A stretch of 64,000 nt of DNA, taken from NCBI RefSeq assembly GCF_034262375.1, contig NZ_CP139558.1:5890001-5954000 (forward strand), written 5' to 3'. The DNA comes from Mucilaginibacter sabulilitoris (GTDB taxonomy: Bacteria > Bacteroidota > Bacteroidia > Sphingobacteriales > Sphingobacteriaceae). The position numbers were made by a program, and so were the translations under genes. Below are positions 1 to 9,035 of the stretch, in pieces. The notes beneath the pieces were generated by a model that worked only from the letters and a program-made list of their open reading frames with translations, did no database searches and had not been told where the DNA came from. Within the stretch, counting starts at the first letter, position 1. Each line of letters starts with the position of its first letter.

Positions 1-583
1 GTATAAGCTTATAGCTGCTAATAATAATGTAAACGGCCACAGCAATGGACAAAGCGCTATCAAGCCATAAAATACCCGTAAGTTTAATAAGTATCAACCC
101 CGCTACCAAACCTATGCTCGTTACCATGTCTGTAAGTAAATGGCGGCCATCGGCATCAAGGGTTATTGATCGTAATGCCTTACCCTTTTGTATCATATAA
201 AAGCCTAAAACGCCATTTACAATCCCGGTAGCACCTATAATAATGGCACCGGTAAGCAGATCATGTATATACGAAGGGTAAAATAAGCTATAAACAGATT
301 TAAAGATGATAATGATCCCGGCAATGCCTATCAATGAGCCTTCAATAAATACCGAAAAATACTCCACCTTACCGTGCCCATAGGGATGGTTCTCATCGCG
401 GGGCTGCGCCGATAGGTAAATACTAAAAAAGGCAAAGGCGCTGGCAATTACATTTACAATGCTTTCGGCAGCATCGGTAAGAACAAAGTTTGAAGCGGTT
501 AAAAAATATGCCCCGAACTTCGCCATCATCAGGAAAATCCCTGTTATAAGCGAAATTAATATGATTCTTTTCTGTTGTTTCAA
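1..583 (-). CDS. Cation diffusion facilitator transporter, N-terminal part, cut by the window edge
   Basis: Reading the minus strand from 583 gives about 194 residues with no stop before the edge. Several hydrophobic helices are visible, with the CDF signatures ESIVN in helix 2, HPYGHGKVEYF after it, and DGRHLLTDMVTSIG in helix 5 with an HxxxD metal pair. The family exports divalent metals (Zn, Fe, Cd) through the inner membrane against protons. Aligned by eye with E. coli FieF, the two metal-binding aspartates of helix 2 read Glu and Asn, so metal choice is uncertain. No ATG precedes the first helix; TTG at 583 is the best start, while ATG near 529 would remove part of helix 1. The C-terminal cytoplasmic domain is outside the window. 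Divergent from the aminotransferase gene. Confidence 0.85.
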   Translation of the reverse strand, partial: MKQQKRIILISLITGIFLMMAKFGAYFLTASNFVLTDAAESIVNVIASAFAFFSIYLSAQPRDENHPYGHGKVEYFSVFIEGSLIGIAGIIIIFKSVYSLFYPSYIHDLLTGAIIIGATGIVNGVLGFYMIQKGKALRSITLDADGRHLLTDMVTSIGLVAGLILIKLTGILWLDSALSIAVAVYIIISSYKLI

Positions 584-647
584 ACTAATCTTTATTGCGT
601 GGGCAAATTTATAAATAACAAGCGTAAGTAGCAGTAAAGTTATTTTC

Positions 648-655
648 TATATTTG
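648..655 (+). promoter_or_regulatory. Promoter -7 box of the aminotransferase gene
   Basis: TATATTTG is an exact match to the Bacteroidota consensus TAnnTTTG and lies 19 bp before the ATG at 675. No good -33 TTTG is visible. Confidence 0.55.
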
Positions 656-674
656 CCGCGATAACATAATTTAT

Positions 675-1868
675 ATGAGCGCATTAAGTACCCGGATCAA
701 TAATTTGTCCGAATCTGCAACAATTAAGATGGCCAAAATGGGCCGCGAACTTGCCGCTAAAGGCGTTGACGTGATCAGCCTTAGCTTTGGCGAACCTGAC
801 TTTCATACTCCTGAGCATATCAAGGAGGCCGCAAAGCAGGCCATGGATAAAAACCTTACCTACTACACTCCTGTAGCCGGATATCCGGACCTCCGTAAGG
901 CTGTAGTTGCCAAATTAAAGAACGAGAACAACCTTGATTACGATTTTAGCCAGATAGTGGTATCAACCGGTGCCAAGCAGGCTATTGCCAATGCGGTACT
1001 TTGCCTGGTAAATCCCGGTGAAGAGGTAATTATCCCTACTCCGTACTGGGTGTCATATTCAGAAGTAGTTAAACTTGCCGAAGGTGTGAGCGTTTTTATT
1101 AATACCACTGTTGAGCAAAACTTTAAAATAACCCCTGAACAGTTAGAAGCTGCTATTACGCCAAAAACAAAACTGTTCATGTTCTCATCGCCATGTAACC
1201 CAACAGGAAGTGTTTACAGCAAAGATGAACTGGAAGGATTGGCCAAAGTATTTGAAAAACACCCGCATGTATATATTCTGAGCGACGAAATTTATGAGCA
1301 TATTAACTTTGTTGACAAGCACGAGTCAATTGCCCAGTTTGACTATATTAAAGACCGCGTAGTGATCATTAACGGTTGGTCAAAGGCTTTTGCCATGACC
1401 GGCTGGAGAATTGGTTACACAGCTTCTAATTCGGAAATTGCGGCTGCCTGTGATAAAATGCAGGGACAGGTAACTTCAGGAACCTGCTCTATTACCCAGC
1501 GTGCCGGTGTGGCTGCTTATGAGGGCGGACTGGAAAGTGTACTTGAAATGCGTGCGGCATTCAAAAAACGCCGTGATATTGTTTATAAACTCCTTAGCGA
1601 AATTGAAGGTATAAAAGTTAACCTGCCTGATGGTGCGTTTTACTTTTTCCCGAATGTGACTTCATTTTTTGGCAAGAGCTATAATGGCAAAACCATTAAG
1701 GATGCTGATGAACTAAGCATTTATTTGCTTGAGGAAGCCCATGTAGCCACTGTAGGCGGCGATTCATTTGGTGATACTACATCTATCCGTATTTCTTACG
1801 CTGCTGCAGAAGATAAACTTATTGAGGCTATGCGCAGGATCAAAGAAGCATTAGATAAATTGAAATAA
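675..1868 (+). CDS. Aspartate aminotransferase-like class I/II PLP aminotransferase
   Basis: The 397-residue protein is a complete fold-type I aminotransferase of the AspAT I-gamma kind. The PLP-binding lysine is K237 in NGWSKAFAMTGWRIGY, preceded by the cofactor-holding stretch SSPCNPTGSVYS and LSDEIYE, all in the expected order. It should exchange amino groups between aspartate (or aromatic amino acids) and 2-oxoglutarate in the cytoplasm. Start ATG follows a perfect -7 box at 648. It is monocistronic, ended by two hairpins and divergent from the CDF gene. Substrate preference cannot be read from the sequence, since I-gamma enzymes also include prephenate aminotransferases, so no symbol is given. 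Confidence 0.9.
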   Translation: MSALSTRINNLSESATIKMAKMGRELAAKGVDVISLSFGEPDFHTPEHIKEAAKQAMDKNLTYYTPVAGYPDLRKAVVAKLKNENNLDYDFSQIVVSTGAKQAIANAVLCLVNPGEEVIIPTPYWVSYSEVVKLAEGVSVFINTTVEQNFKITPEQLEAAITPKTKLFMFSSPCNPTGSVYSKDELEGLAKVFEKHPHVYILSDEIYEHINFVDKHESIAQFDYIKDRVVIINGWSKAFAMTGWRIGYTASNSEIAAACDKMQGQVTSGTCSITQRAGVAAYEGGLESVLEMRAAFKKRRDIVYKLLSEIEGIKVNLPDGAFYFFPNVTSFFGKSYNGKTIKDADELSIYLLEEAHVATVGGDSFGDTTSIRISYAAAEDKLIEAMRRIKEALDKLK

Positions 1869-1874
1869 GCAGGA

Positions 1875-1912
1875 GACTATCTGAACCAGGATTAATCGTG
1901 GTTCAGATAGTC
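1875..1912 (+). terminator. Hairpin after the aminotransferase gene
   Basis: A 14-bp perfect stem (GACTATCTGAACCA with its complement) closes a 10-nt loop seven bases after the stop codon. Only a short TCCTT follows, so it may act with the next hairpin. Confidence 0.5.
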
Positions 1913-1918
1913 CTTATA

Positions 1919-1956
1919 CAACAAAGCCCCTTATCAGCTGATAAGGGGCTTTGTTG
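1919..1956. terminator. Bidirectional terminator, perfect 38-bp palindrome
   Basis: The arms CAACAAAGCCCCTTATCAG and its complement meet without a spacer. It lies between convergent genes (aminotransferase on plus, barrel protein on minus), with pyrimidine-rich flanks on both sides, so it can end transcription from either direction. Confidence 0.75.
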
Positions 1957-1975
1957 TAAATATGGTTTATGTAAA

Positions 1976-2518
1976 TTACAAACCAAATCCGTAAGCTACG
2001 CGTAACCCTATTAAACCGTAGTTATTACTCTGGCCCGAGAAGTTTTCATAACGTACACCTACATCCCACGATTTGGATGCATAACCTATACCAGGAGCAA
2101 GGATAAGTTTAGTACTTTTCTCTGTACCCGGAATTGGGGTATGAACTTCAAAGCCAGCACCTACTTCGGCGCCAAAATATAAGTTTTGCGCAAAGAATGC
2201 TTTTATACCAGCTTTAACCGGTACTACTCCTAAACTGTTAAATTTAATCCCGGTGTTACCGGCTTCCTTACCAAACATGTTATAGTAACCCGAAGTTAAG
2301 GTTAAAGCCAGATTATCACTTAAGCCATATTGCAAACGGGCAGTACCACCTAATTCGAAATTAGAAACATCATGCGCGTTTCCTGTTGGCGCACCAACTT
2401 CCAAACCAATACCAAAACGCAGCGCACTGGCCGGGGTAGTTTGAGCTTTTACATTAGTTCCTAAAAATATAGCTATCGCAGTTAATGCAGCGGCTATAAA
2501 GTTTGTCGATTTTTTCAT
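1976..2518 (-). CDS. Small outer-membrane beta-barrel protein
   Basis: This 180-residue protein starts with a Sec signal peptide (MKKSTNFIAAALTAIAIFLGTNVKAQ, cut after the AQ). The rest alternates short hydrophobic and glycine/aromatic stretches such as LALTLTSGYYNMFG, FFAQNLYFGAEVGAGF and DVGVRYENFSG, and ends in an aromatic-rich strand, which is typical of porin-like eight-stranded barrels. It resembles the outer-membrane beta-barrel domain group seen throughout Bacteroidota. Specific ligand or role is unknown. The gene is monocistronic, convergent with the aminotransferase gene, and shares its 38-bp terminator. Confidence 0.7.
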   Translation of the reverse strand: MKKSTNFIAAALTAIAIFLGTNVKAQTTPASALRFGIGLEVGAPTGNAHDVSNFELGGTARLQYGLSDNLALTLTSGYYNMFGKEAGNTGIKFNSLGVVPVKAGIKAFFAQNLYFGAEVGAGFEVHTPIPGTEKSTKLILAPGIGYASKSWDVGVRYENFSGQSNNYGLIGLRVAYGFGL

Positions 2519-2751
2519 GATTGTGTTCTTTTAGTATAATTCTACAATTTTTATTGTATTAACACCACCTTAACAAATACTTTGCCATTGTTATAATATA
2601 TCAAGCTTACATTATGAGATAACTTCCGTGCTTTTTTATTTGCCTCTAACAACGAGTACGCTAAAGCCGCTTTTATCTATTGAGTATCAACAGCTTTAAC
2701 AGGCCCTCTCTTTTAAAACCTATAGTTATTAACCTTAATTACCGGTTAAAT

Positions 2752-2759
2752 TAAATTTG
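2752..2759 (+). promoter_or_regulatory. Promoter -7 box for the RNA candidate
   Basis: TAAATTTG matches TAnnTTTG exactly on the plus strand. No plus-strand protein gene follows before 9036, so any transcript would be the short RNA described next. Confidence 0.4.
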
Positions 2760-2765
2760 AATAAT

Positions 2766-2883
2766 AATAGTTAAACCCGGCTGTTCTGTAGATAAACAAT
2801 GAATTATTGTTCCTTTTAAAATCCAAAATAAGCCGGGATGGTGTATATTAAAACAAAAAGAGAGGCTTGAGCCTCTCTTTTTG
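2766..2883 (+). ncRNA. Candidate small structured RNA, about 118 nt
   Basis: Between the -7 box at 2752 and the hairpin at 2854 lies a plus-strand stretch with no open frame. A 7-bp stem pairs CCCGGCT (2776-2782) with AGCCGGG (2831-2837) and encloses a 6-bp hairpin, AACAAT/ATTGTT (2795-2811). It ends in a strong GAGAGGC hairpin plus T5. Promoter, structure and terminator together suggest a small RNA. No known RNA family is recognised, and expression is not shown. Confidence 0.4.
2854..2883. terminator. Terminator of the RND operon, usable from both strands
   Basis: The 13-bp stem CAAAAAGAGAGGC, loop TTGA and complement lie 15 bp past the RND stop codon on the minus strand. A-rich and T-rich ends make it symmetrical, so it could also end the plus-strand RNA candidate. 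Confidence 0.8.
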
Positions 2884-2897
2884 TTACCTGAAATGTA

Positions 2898-5800
2898 TTA
2901 AACCTCGGGTTCATGGCCTCTATCAGGCTTGTAATTTTTTTCAAGCTCGGCCAGCTTTTCTTTACCATAAGCAAAACGGGTAATGATAAAGAATAACACC
3001 GGTACTATAAATATAGCCAATGAAGTTGCGGCAAGCATACCACCAAACACTGTCCATCCTATAGTTTGACGAGCTACGGCACCTGCTCCGGAGGCAAATA
3101 GCAACGGCGCAACGCCAAGTATAAATGCCAGCGAAGTCATAATAATTGGCCTTAAACGCAGGCGTACAGCTTCAAGGGTTGCTTTTTCAAGCTCCATACC
3201 GGCATCCACACGTTCTTTAGCAAACTCTACAATCAGGATGGCGTTCTTGGCAGCCAAACCAATCAGTGTAATTAAACCAATTTGCGCATATACGTTATTA
3301 TCAAGTTTGGATTGAAACGTAAGAAACAATATCGCCCCAAAGGCACCCAGCGGCACAGCCAATAACACCGAGAACGGTACAGACCAGCTCTCGTACAGGG
3401 CTGCCAGGAACAGGAACACAAATCCTATTGACAACATGAAGATATAAATGGTTTTTGAACCTGATATTTTTTCTTCCCGGCTAAGGCCTGAAAACTCATA
3501 ACCATATCCTTGTGGTAATGATTTAGCTGCAACCTCCTCCAGCGCTTTTAAGGCATCACCGCTACTATATCCAGGCTTTGCTGTACCATCAATCTCGGCC
3601 GATCTGAACAAGTTATAATGCGATATCAACGGCGCATTTTCAATTACCTTATATGTTGTAAGGGTGCTTAACGGTACCATAGTACCCACCTGGTTACGCA
3701 CAAAGTACTGGCCTATATTCTGAATATTAGTACGATAATTCGTATCTGCCTGGGCCAGCACGCGGAATGTTCGGCCGTATAACGTCAAATCATTGATATA
3801 AGAGCTACCCATGTAAGTTTGCAAAGCAGCGTTTACATCAGACAATTGCACGCCCAACCGCTTTGTCTTTTCCCTGTCAATAGTGAGCTGATACGCAGGT
3901 GTACGTGCGGTAAAAAACGAGTAGGCGCTGCCTATTTCAGGTCGTTTGTTTACCTCCGCAGTAAAATTCTGAAGTACTTTTTCAAAATTTTTGATATCAC
4001 CTCCAGCTTGTTTTTCTTCTAATATAAAGGAAAAACCAGCAGAGTTACCTAAACCTGGTATAGCAGGCGGTCTGATTACCAATGTACCGGCTCCTTTGTA
4101 TTTGGCCAGCTGCTTCTGGATCACACCAACCAATTCCTCTGAGTCTTTTTTTCGTTCATCCCAGGGTTTGAGCTGTACAAATATGGTAGCACTATTTGAT
4201 TTTGTGGCAAACGTAATTACGTTTAATCCTCCTAATGCGGCATAATGTCCTATTTCGGGAATGCTGTCAAGCGATTTCATCATCATACGTAACGTATTTA
4301 CCGTTCGTTCTGTTGATGATGCCTCTGGCAGATCGTAGGTAATATAAATACGGCCTTCATCCTCTGTCGGGATAAACCCGCTTGGCTTATGGCTAAATAA
4401 TAGTATAGTACCTATGATGATACAAACCAGTATGATAACAATGAATTTAGAATGCTTTATACTTTTATCAACTCCGTTGCGGTATTTGTTTGTAACACGT
4501 TCAAACCATGTGTTAAATTTAAAAAAGAACCTATCAAGGCCTTTTGACTTTTGATCGAGTTTATGGGGCTTTAGTATTAATGTACAAAGAGCCGGAGTTA
4601 ATGACAACGCCACAAATGCAGATATCAATACGGATATAGCTATAGTAATAGCAAATTGCTGATAAAGCCGTCCCACAATGCCCGGAATAAAACCTACCGG
4701 TACAAACACTGCGGCCAATATCAATGCAATGGCGATAACAGGAGCCGATATATCGCGCATAGCGTGTACCGTAGCTTCTTTAGGCGACATGCCTTCTTCA
4801 TCCATATAATGCTGAACAGCTTCAACCACCACAATCGCGTCATCCACCACTATACCAATAGCTAACACAAAGCCAAATAGCGTAAGCGTGTTTATGGTAA
4901 AGCCTAATGGGATAAAGAATATGAATGTACCAATGATAGACACCGGTATAGCCAAAACAGGAATAAGCGTGGTACGCCAGCTTTGCAGAAAGAGGAATAC
5001 TACCACAATAACCAGGAACAAGGCAATAACCAATGTTTCGATTACTTCGTGTACAGATACTTTTACTACCGTTACCGATTCAAATGGCACAACATATTCA
5101 ATATCTGCAGGGAAAGATTTTTTGAGTTGCTCCATTATGGCGTAAACATTGTCGGCGGTTTCAAGCGCATTGCTGTTTGGAGCCTGATAAACCAACAGGT
5201 AGGAAGCACGCTTTCCATCAACAAATGAATTACCTGAGTAATTAAACTTACCTAACTCAACACGTGCAACATCTTTTAAATGTACAATAGCACCATTTGA
5301 CGGTTGCGTGCGTACAACAATGTTTTCAAACTCAGTCTGACTTGTTAACCGGCCTTTAACCAAAACGGTATATTCAAATGGCTGGCCTTTTTCTTGTGGG
5401 GTTGCACCAACTGAACCCGCGGCAACCTGTGCGTTTTGTTCTGCCAGCGCAGCTGTAACATCACCCGCCGTCATGCCAAGGGCGGCCAGCTTATCCGGTT
5501 TAAGCCATATACGCATACTAAAATCATCAGCCCGGGTAAAAACATCGCCTACGCCTTTGGCCCGTAAAAGAGCATCGCGTACAAAAACGTTGGTATAGTT
5601 GTCAACAAAGGTTACATTATGTGTGCCCTTGGGTGAATACATGGCCACCAGCATTAAAATGCTGGGATTACGTTTACGTACAGTTAAGCCAAGGCGCTGA
5701 ACCTCTTGTGGTAAGGTAGGCGTAGCTATGCCTACCCTGTTCTGTACATCAAGCGCCGCTATATTAATGTCGGTACCAATTTCAAAGTTAACGGTCATGC

Positions 5801-6068
5801 TCATGGCGCCGTTACTGGTGCTGTTACTTTGCAAATAGGTCATGCCGGGGGTACCGTTCACCTGCACCTCTACAGGAGTGGCAACCGTTTGTTCAACGGT
5901 TAGCGCATCAGCACCGGTATAGGTACCGGTAATGTTAACAGTTGGTGGTGTAATTTCCGGATACTGACCAATAGCCAATGTGCTTATGGCCAATATACCT
6001 ACAATTACGATCACTAATGATATAACTATAGCTGTAACTGGTCTTCGTATAAAGGTATCTGCTATCAT
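2898..6068 (-). CDS. RND (HAE1/AcrB-type) multidrug efflux pump
   Basis: The 1056-residue protein has the usual length of AcrB-family pumps. It begins MIADTFIRRPVTAIVISLVI, the normal cytoplasmic start and first helix. The proton-relay pair is present in helix 4 (GIVVDDAIVVVEAV), and the second half repeats the layout with GLAAKNAILIVEFAKE in helix 10. Large periplasmic loops follow helices 1 and 7. It should form an inner-membrane trimer that drives drugs or toxic compounds outward using the proton gradient. It is the last gene of a three-gene operon, 29 bp after the adaptor, and is ended by the hairpin at 2854. No dedicated regulator gene lies next to the operon. Substrate unknown. Confidence 0.95.
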   Translation of the reverse strand: MIADTFIRRPVTAIVISLVIVIVGILAISTLAIGQYPEITPPTVNITGTYTGADALTVEQTVATPVEVQVNGTPGMTYLQSNSTSNGAMSMTVNFEIGTDINIAALDVQNRVGIATPTLPQEVQRLGLTVRKRNPSILMLVAMYSPKGTHNVTFVDNYTNVFVRDALLRAKGVGDVFTRADDFSMRIWLKPDKLAALGMTAGDVTAALAEQNAQVAAGSVGATPQEKGQPFEYTVLVKGRLTSQTEFENIVVRTQPSNGAIVHLKDVARVELGKFNYSGNSFVDGKRASYLLVYQAPNSNALETADNVYAIMEQLKKSFPADIEYVVPFESVTVVKVSVHEVIETLVIALFLVIVVVFLFLQSWRTTLIPVLAIPVSIIGTFIFFIPLGFTINTLTLFGFVLAIGIVVDDAIVVVEAVQHYMDEEGMSPKEATVHAMRDISAPVIAIALILAAVFVPVGFIPGIVGRLYQQFAITIAISVLISAFVALSLTPALCTLILKPHKLDQKSKGLDRFFFKFNTWFERVTNKYRNGVDKSIKHSKFIVIILVCIIIGTILLFSHKPSGFIPTEDEGRIYITYDLPEASSTERTVNTLRMMMKSLDSIPEIGHYAALGGLNVITFATKSNSATIFVQLKPWDERKKDSEELVGVIQKQLAKYKGAGTLVIRPPAIPGLGNSAGFSFILEEKQAGGDIKNFEKVLQNFTAEVNKRPEIGSAYSFFTARTPAYQLTIDREKTKRLGVQLSDVNAALQTYMGSSYINDLTLYGRTFRVLAQADTNYRTNIQNIGQYFVRNQVGTMVPLSTLTTYKVIENAPLISHYNLFRSAEIDGTAKPGYSSGDALKALEEVAAKSLPQGYGYEFSGLSREEKISGSKTIYIFMLSIGFVFLFLAALYESWSVPFSVLLAVPLGAFGAILFLTFQSKLDNNVYAQIGLITLIGLAAKNAILIVEFAKERVDAGMELEKATLEAVRLRLRPIIMTSLAFILGVAPLLFASGAGAVARQTIGWTVFGGMLAATSLAIFIVPVLFFIITRFAYGKEKLAELEKNYKPDRGHEPEV

Positions 6069-6097
6069 TCTTGTTATTTTTTATAAAAATCCCCCGG

Positions 6098-7276
6098 TTA
6101 CTTACCTTGCTGTTTTGCCTGACCTGGTGCACCCTGAGCGGCGGGGGCACCTACAGTAATCTTACCGCCATCGCGCAGGCGTTGAAACCCTTCGGTAACA
6201 ATTTTGTCGCCCTCTTCAATACCACTCATAATTACTACATCAGAGCCCACACGTGGTCCCAAAATAACCTTATGTTGCCTGGCTATAAGCGCATCGTCAG
6301 TTTTTTTAGTGGTAGTATCGGTAATGGTAGTATCCTTACTTACAAATACAAAAAATTCGCCCATTTGCTCAGTTATTGCTTTATACGGAATTTGAACGCG
6401 ATTACCTGACTGGCTATTTAATACTCTTAATACGCAGCTCATACCATCTTTTAACGCATCTTCCTCATTAGGGAATTGTACCCTTACTTTGATGGTACCG
6501 GTTTGATTATTCACCCCCCTGTCAATCGCTAAAACCTTGCCTGACTTATTATAAGTACTTCCGTCGGGTAATTGCAGCTTAAATGTAGTGTCACTGCTTG
6601 ATTTTTGAAGTTTGTAAAAACGGGCAATATCCTGTTCATTCACAACTACGTCTACCCCTATCGGGTGTTCGGCAGATATGGTGTTCATTAATGTGGTACC
6701 TGCCGAAACCTGTGTACCCAACCTAACCTGTGATATACCTATGCGCCCGGTAAAGGGAGCGGTTATAGTAGCAAATGACAAATCGGCACGGGCCGATTCT
6801 AACGCGGCTTTAGCAACTGCTACCTGGCTTTTGCTGGTTTCAAAAGCAGCGGTAGCCTGGTCAACCGTTTGGCGTGCTATAGCATCATTTTGCAGCAGCA
6901 TGTTATAACGGTCAATATCTTTCTGTGCTTTAACCAAATCGGCCTGGGCGCTTAATACATTGGCCTGGGCCTGCTGAAAAGCTGCAAGGTATTTACGTTT
7001 ATCTATTTCATAAAGCACCTTACCTTTTTGTACAATATCGCCTTCTTTAAAAAATATACCTGTTACAAAGCCCGGAACCTGGCTCCTTAGTTCGGTTGTA
7101 TTTATAGAAACAACCGAACCCTGGTACTGATCATAATAAATAGCTTCGGCCTTTTTGGCCTCAACAATGTTTACGGGGGTTGGCGGAAGCGGCGCGTCCT
7201 GTTTTGCTTTGCCTTTACAAGAGGCTAATGCTAATAATGCCACCGGGGCAAACCAGTATATGTATCTATTTTTCAT
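6098..7276 (-). CDS. RND periplasmic adaptor subunit, lipoprotein
   Basis: The 392-residue AcrA-type adaptor carries a lipobox (LLALASCKG), so it is anchored by lipid at about Cys20 rather than by a helix. The order is: barrel-sandwich half, an alanine/glutamine-rich coiled coil (FQQAQANVLSAQADLVKAQ onward, about residues 85-150), second sandwich half with FATITAPFTGRIG, beta-barrel and membrane-proximal domains, and a low-complexity Ala/Gln/Gly tail. It joins the RND pump to the outer-membrane channel across the periplasm. It is the middle gene, 46 bp after the TolC-like gene and 29 bp before the pump. Confidence 0.93.
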   Translation of the reverse strand: MKNRYIYWFAPVALLALASCKGKAKQDAPLPPTPVNIVEAKKAEAIYYDQYQGSVVSINTTELRSQVPGFVTGIFFKEGDIVQKGKVLYEIDKRKYLAAFQQAQANVLSAQADLVKAQKDIDRYNMLLQNDAIARQTVDQATAAFETSKSQVAVAKAALESARADLSFATITAPFTGRIGISQVRLGTQVSAGTTLMNTISAEHPIGVDVVVNEQDIARFYKLQKSSSDTTFKLQLPDGSTYNKSGKVLAIDRGVNNQTGTIKVRVQFPNEEDALKDGMSCVLRVLNSQSGNRVQIPYKAITEQMGEFFVFVSKDTTITDTTTKKTDDALIARQHKVILGPRVGSDVVIMSGIEEGDKIVTEGFQRLRDGGKITVGAPAAQGAPGQAKQQGK

Positions 7277-7322
7277 TGTAGTGATTATTCTTTAGTTTAA
7301 GCACCTTAAGGGTGATGTATAT

Positions 7323-8672
7323 TCAATCATTTTCAACTATAAGTGTTCCTAATGCTTTCTGCAGGTCAATTTTGCTCGACAGCAGCTGGAACAATGCATT
7401 ATAATAGTTTAACTCTGCCGTACGCAAATCTGACTGGGCTATAATAACATCCAGATATGTTTTAACCCCTTCACGATACTGCAGGCTTACTATTTTATAT
7501 ACATCTTTAGCCAGATCGACATTTTGCCTAATGAGTTGATAGCTGGCATAGTTACTTTTATAACCAGCCAGCGCCTGTACATATTCGGTATTAATACTGT
7601 TTTGCGTATTTAAAATATCCAAATCGGTACGCTCAACCTGTAATCTGGCTTTGCTTAAATTTTGCAGGCGTTTTGTGCCCTGAAAAATAGGCAGGTTTAA
7701 AGTAAGGCCCGCGTAACCGGTTGGGAACGCTTTATCATACAGGTCAGAAAAATTATGACTAAAATAGGCAGCATTATAATTACCAACCAGCGATAATGAT
7801 GGCAGGAAACCGTATTTATAGTAATTAACATTTATATTTTGTAATGATTTACTGGTTTGCAGTAAGCGGTACTCGATGCGGTTGTTTACATCCAGGCGTT
7901 GGTTGGTATCTATAGAAGCTTCCTGTTCATAGCGCGAAGAATCATACGAAAGCGACAGCTCTTTTGACCCATCAACTCCCATGATTTGCTTTAAATAAGC
8001 TGTTTTGCTTTTTATGGATTCTTCCGTTTGCTTGCGGGTAGCCAAAGAATTATTTAGGGCGATGGTAGCCTGTTTGTAATCGGTTTTATCAGATACCCCA
8101 GCCTGGTACTTGTTAAATGCATCCTTTAAACTTCTTTGCAGCCTTGCTATATCTTCATTGGTAATGTTAAGCTGTTTTTGCGAAAGCAATACATCAAAAA
8201 AGGCCTTACTAACATCAGACACTACATTGATCTGGCTGCTCGTTGTATTTTGTTTATAATAAAGGCGCGAATATTTAGCAGTTTTAGCTGCCAAAAACAC
8301 ATCATTATTATATAATACCTGGCTGGCCTGCAAGCCCAGCGTAGATAAGTTACGAACACCAGTTCCGGGAGGAATATTAGCACCGGAAGCGCCGGCCTGC
8401 GGACTCCCTTTAAAATAATAATTATATAACCCCGTCCCTGTTACTTGAGGCAACCAGCCAGATAATCCTATTCGGATATCTTTTTCATTAATTTGCTCGT
8501 CAATAGCAGCCTGGCGAATAACGGGTTGGTTGCGCAAAGCAAACTCAACACATTGCTTTAACGAAACAGGGCCGTTAAGCGTGTCTAATCTGGCTTGTGC
8601 AAATATTGGATTATGTAAAATTAATGTTAAGTTTACTATGATGAGAAGGATAAAGTATTTGTTTCTTTTCAT
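7323..8672 (-). CDS. TolC-family outer-membrane efflux protein
   Basis: From the ATG at 8672 the protein has 449 residues and a clean signal peptide (KRNKYFILLIIVNLTLILH ending near FAQA). A start ten codons upstream would spoil it. Two outer-membrane-efflux repeats follow, each with long heptad-like helices (for example SLKQCVEFALRNQPVIRQAA at the start and LQYREGVKTYLDVIIAQSDL near the end). TolC-like trimers form the outer-membrane channel of efflux systems. It is first in the operon with adaptor and RND pump, an order common in Bacteroidota. Confidence 0.92.
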   Translation of the reverse strand: MKRNKYFILLIIVNLTLILHNPIFAQARLDTLNGPVSLKQCVEFALRNQPVIRQAAIDEQINEKDIRIGLSGWLPQVTGTGLYNYYFKGSPQAGASGANIPPGTGVRNLSTLGLQASQVLYNNDVFLAAKTAKYSRLYYKQNTTSSQINVVSDVSKAFFDVLLSQKQLNITNEDIARLQRSLKDAFNKYQAGVSDKTDYKQATIALNNSLATRKQTEESIKSKTAYLKQIMGVDGSKELSLSYDSSRYEQEASIDTNQRLDVNNRIEYRLLQTSKSLQNINVNYYKYGFLPSLSLVGNYNAAYFSHNFSDLYDKAFPTGYAGLTLNLPIFQGTKRLQNLSKARLQVERTDLDILNTQNSINTEYVQALAGYKSNYASYQLIRQNVDLAKDVYKIVSLQYREGVKTYLDVIIAQSDLRTAELNYYNALFQLLSSKIDLQKALGTLIVEND

Positions 8673-8895
8673 ACGGCAGATGTAGGTGACTTTTATCAGC
8701 AAAAATTACTAAATATTAATTATATAATTTCCGCCGATTACACTGAGGATGTGCGAATATGTGATTAATATTACTAAATAAAATTCAACAACAAGAATTT
8801 TACGTAAATTTTATAAAAACATGCTAAAAACCTATGTTTTTACCCTTTTTACAAAAAAATGAAAAAATGTGGTGCGAAATAAATAAAAAAATTAA

Positions 8896-8959
8896 TTAAT
8901 TTGCCATGTGAGAATATAGATTGCTTCTTATGATTTCAAGCTCATAAGAAGCTTTTTTT
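8896..8959 (+). promoter_or_regulatory. Candidate promoter and attenuator-like leader before spt
   Basis: The 363-bp divergent gap before spt holds TTAATTTG (8896-8903, one mismatch to TAnnTTTG). About 20 bases on is a perfect 11-bp hairpin, GCTTCTTATGA (8923-8933) with TCATAAGAAGC (8942-8952), followed by seven T. This is an intrinsic terminator in front of the spt ATG (9036) with no gene before it, so it would end a leader or small RNA unless read through. The rest of the gap is AT-rich and should hold the RND operon promoter. Confidence 0.45.
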
Positions 8960-9035
8960 AAAAAAATTACATTTACCATATAGGTTATATGCTTATTCAT
9001 GGTATTTTTACACAAAATTTAAGCAGGGTTAATAC

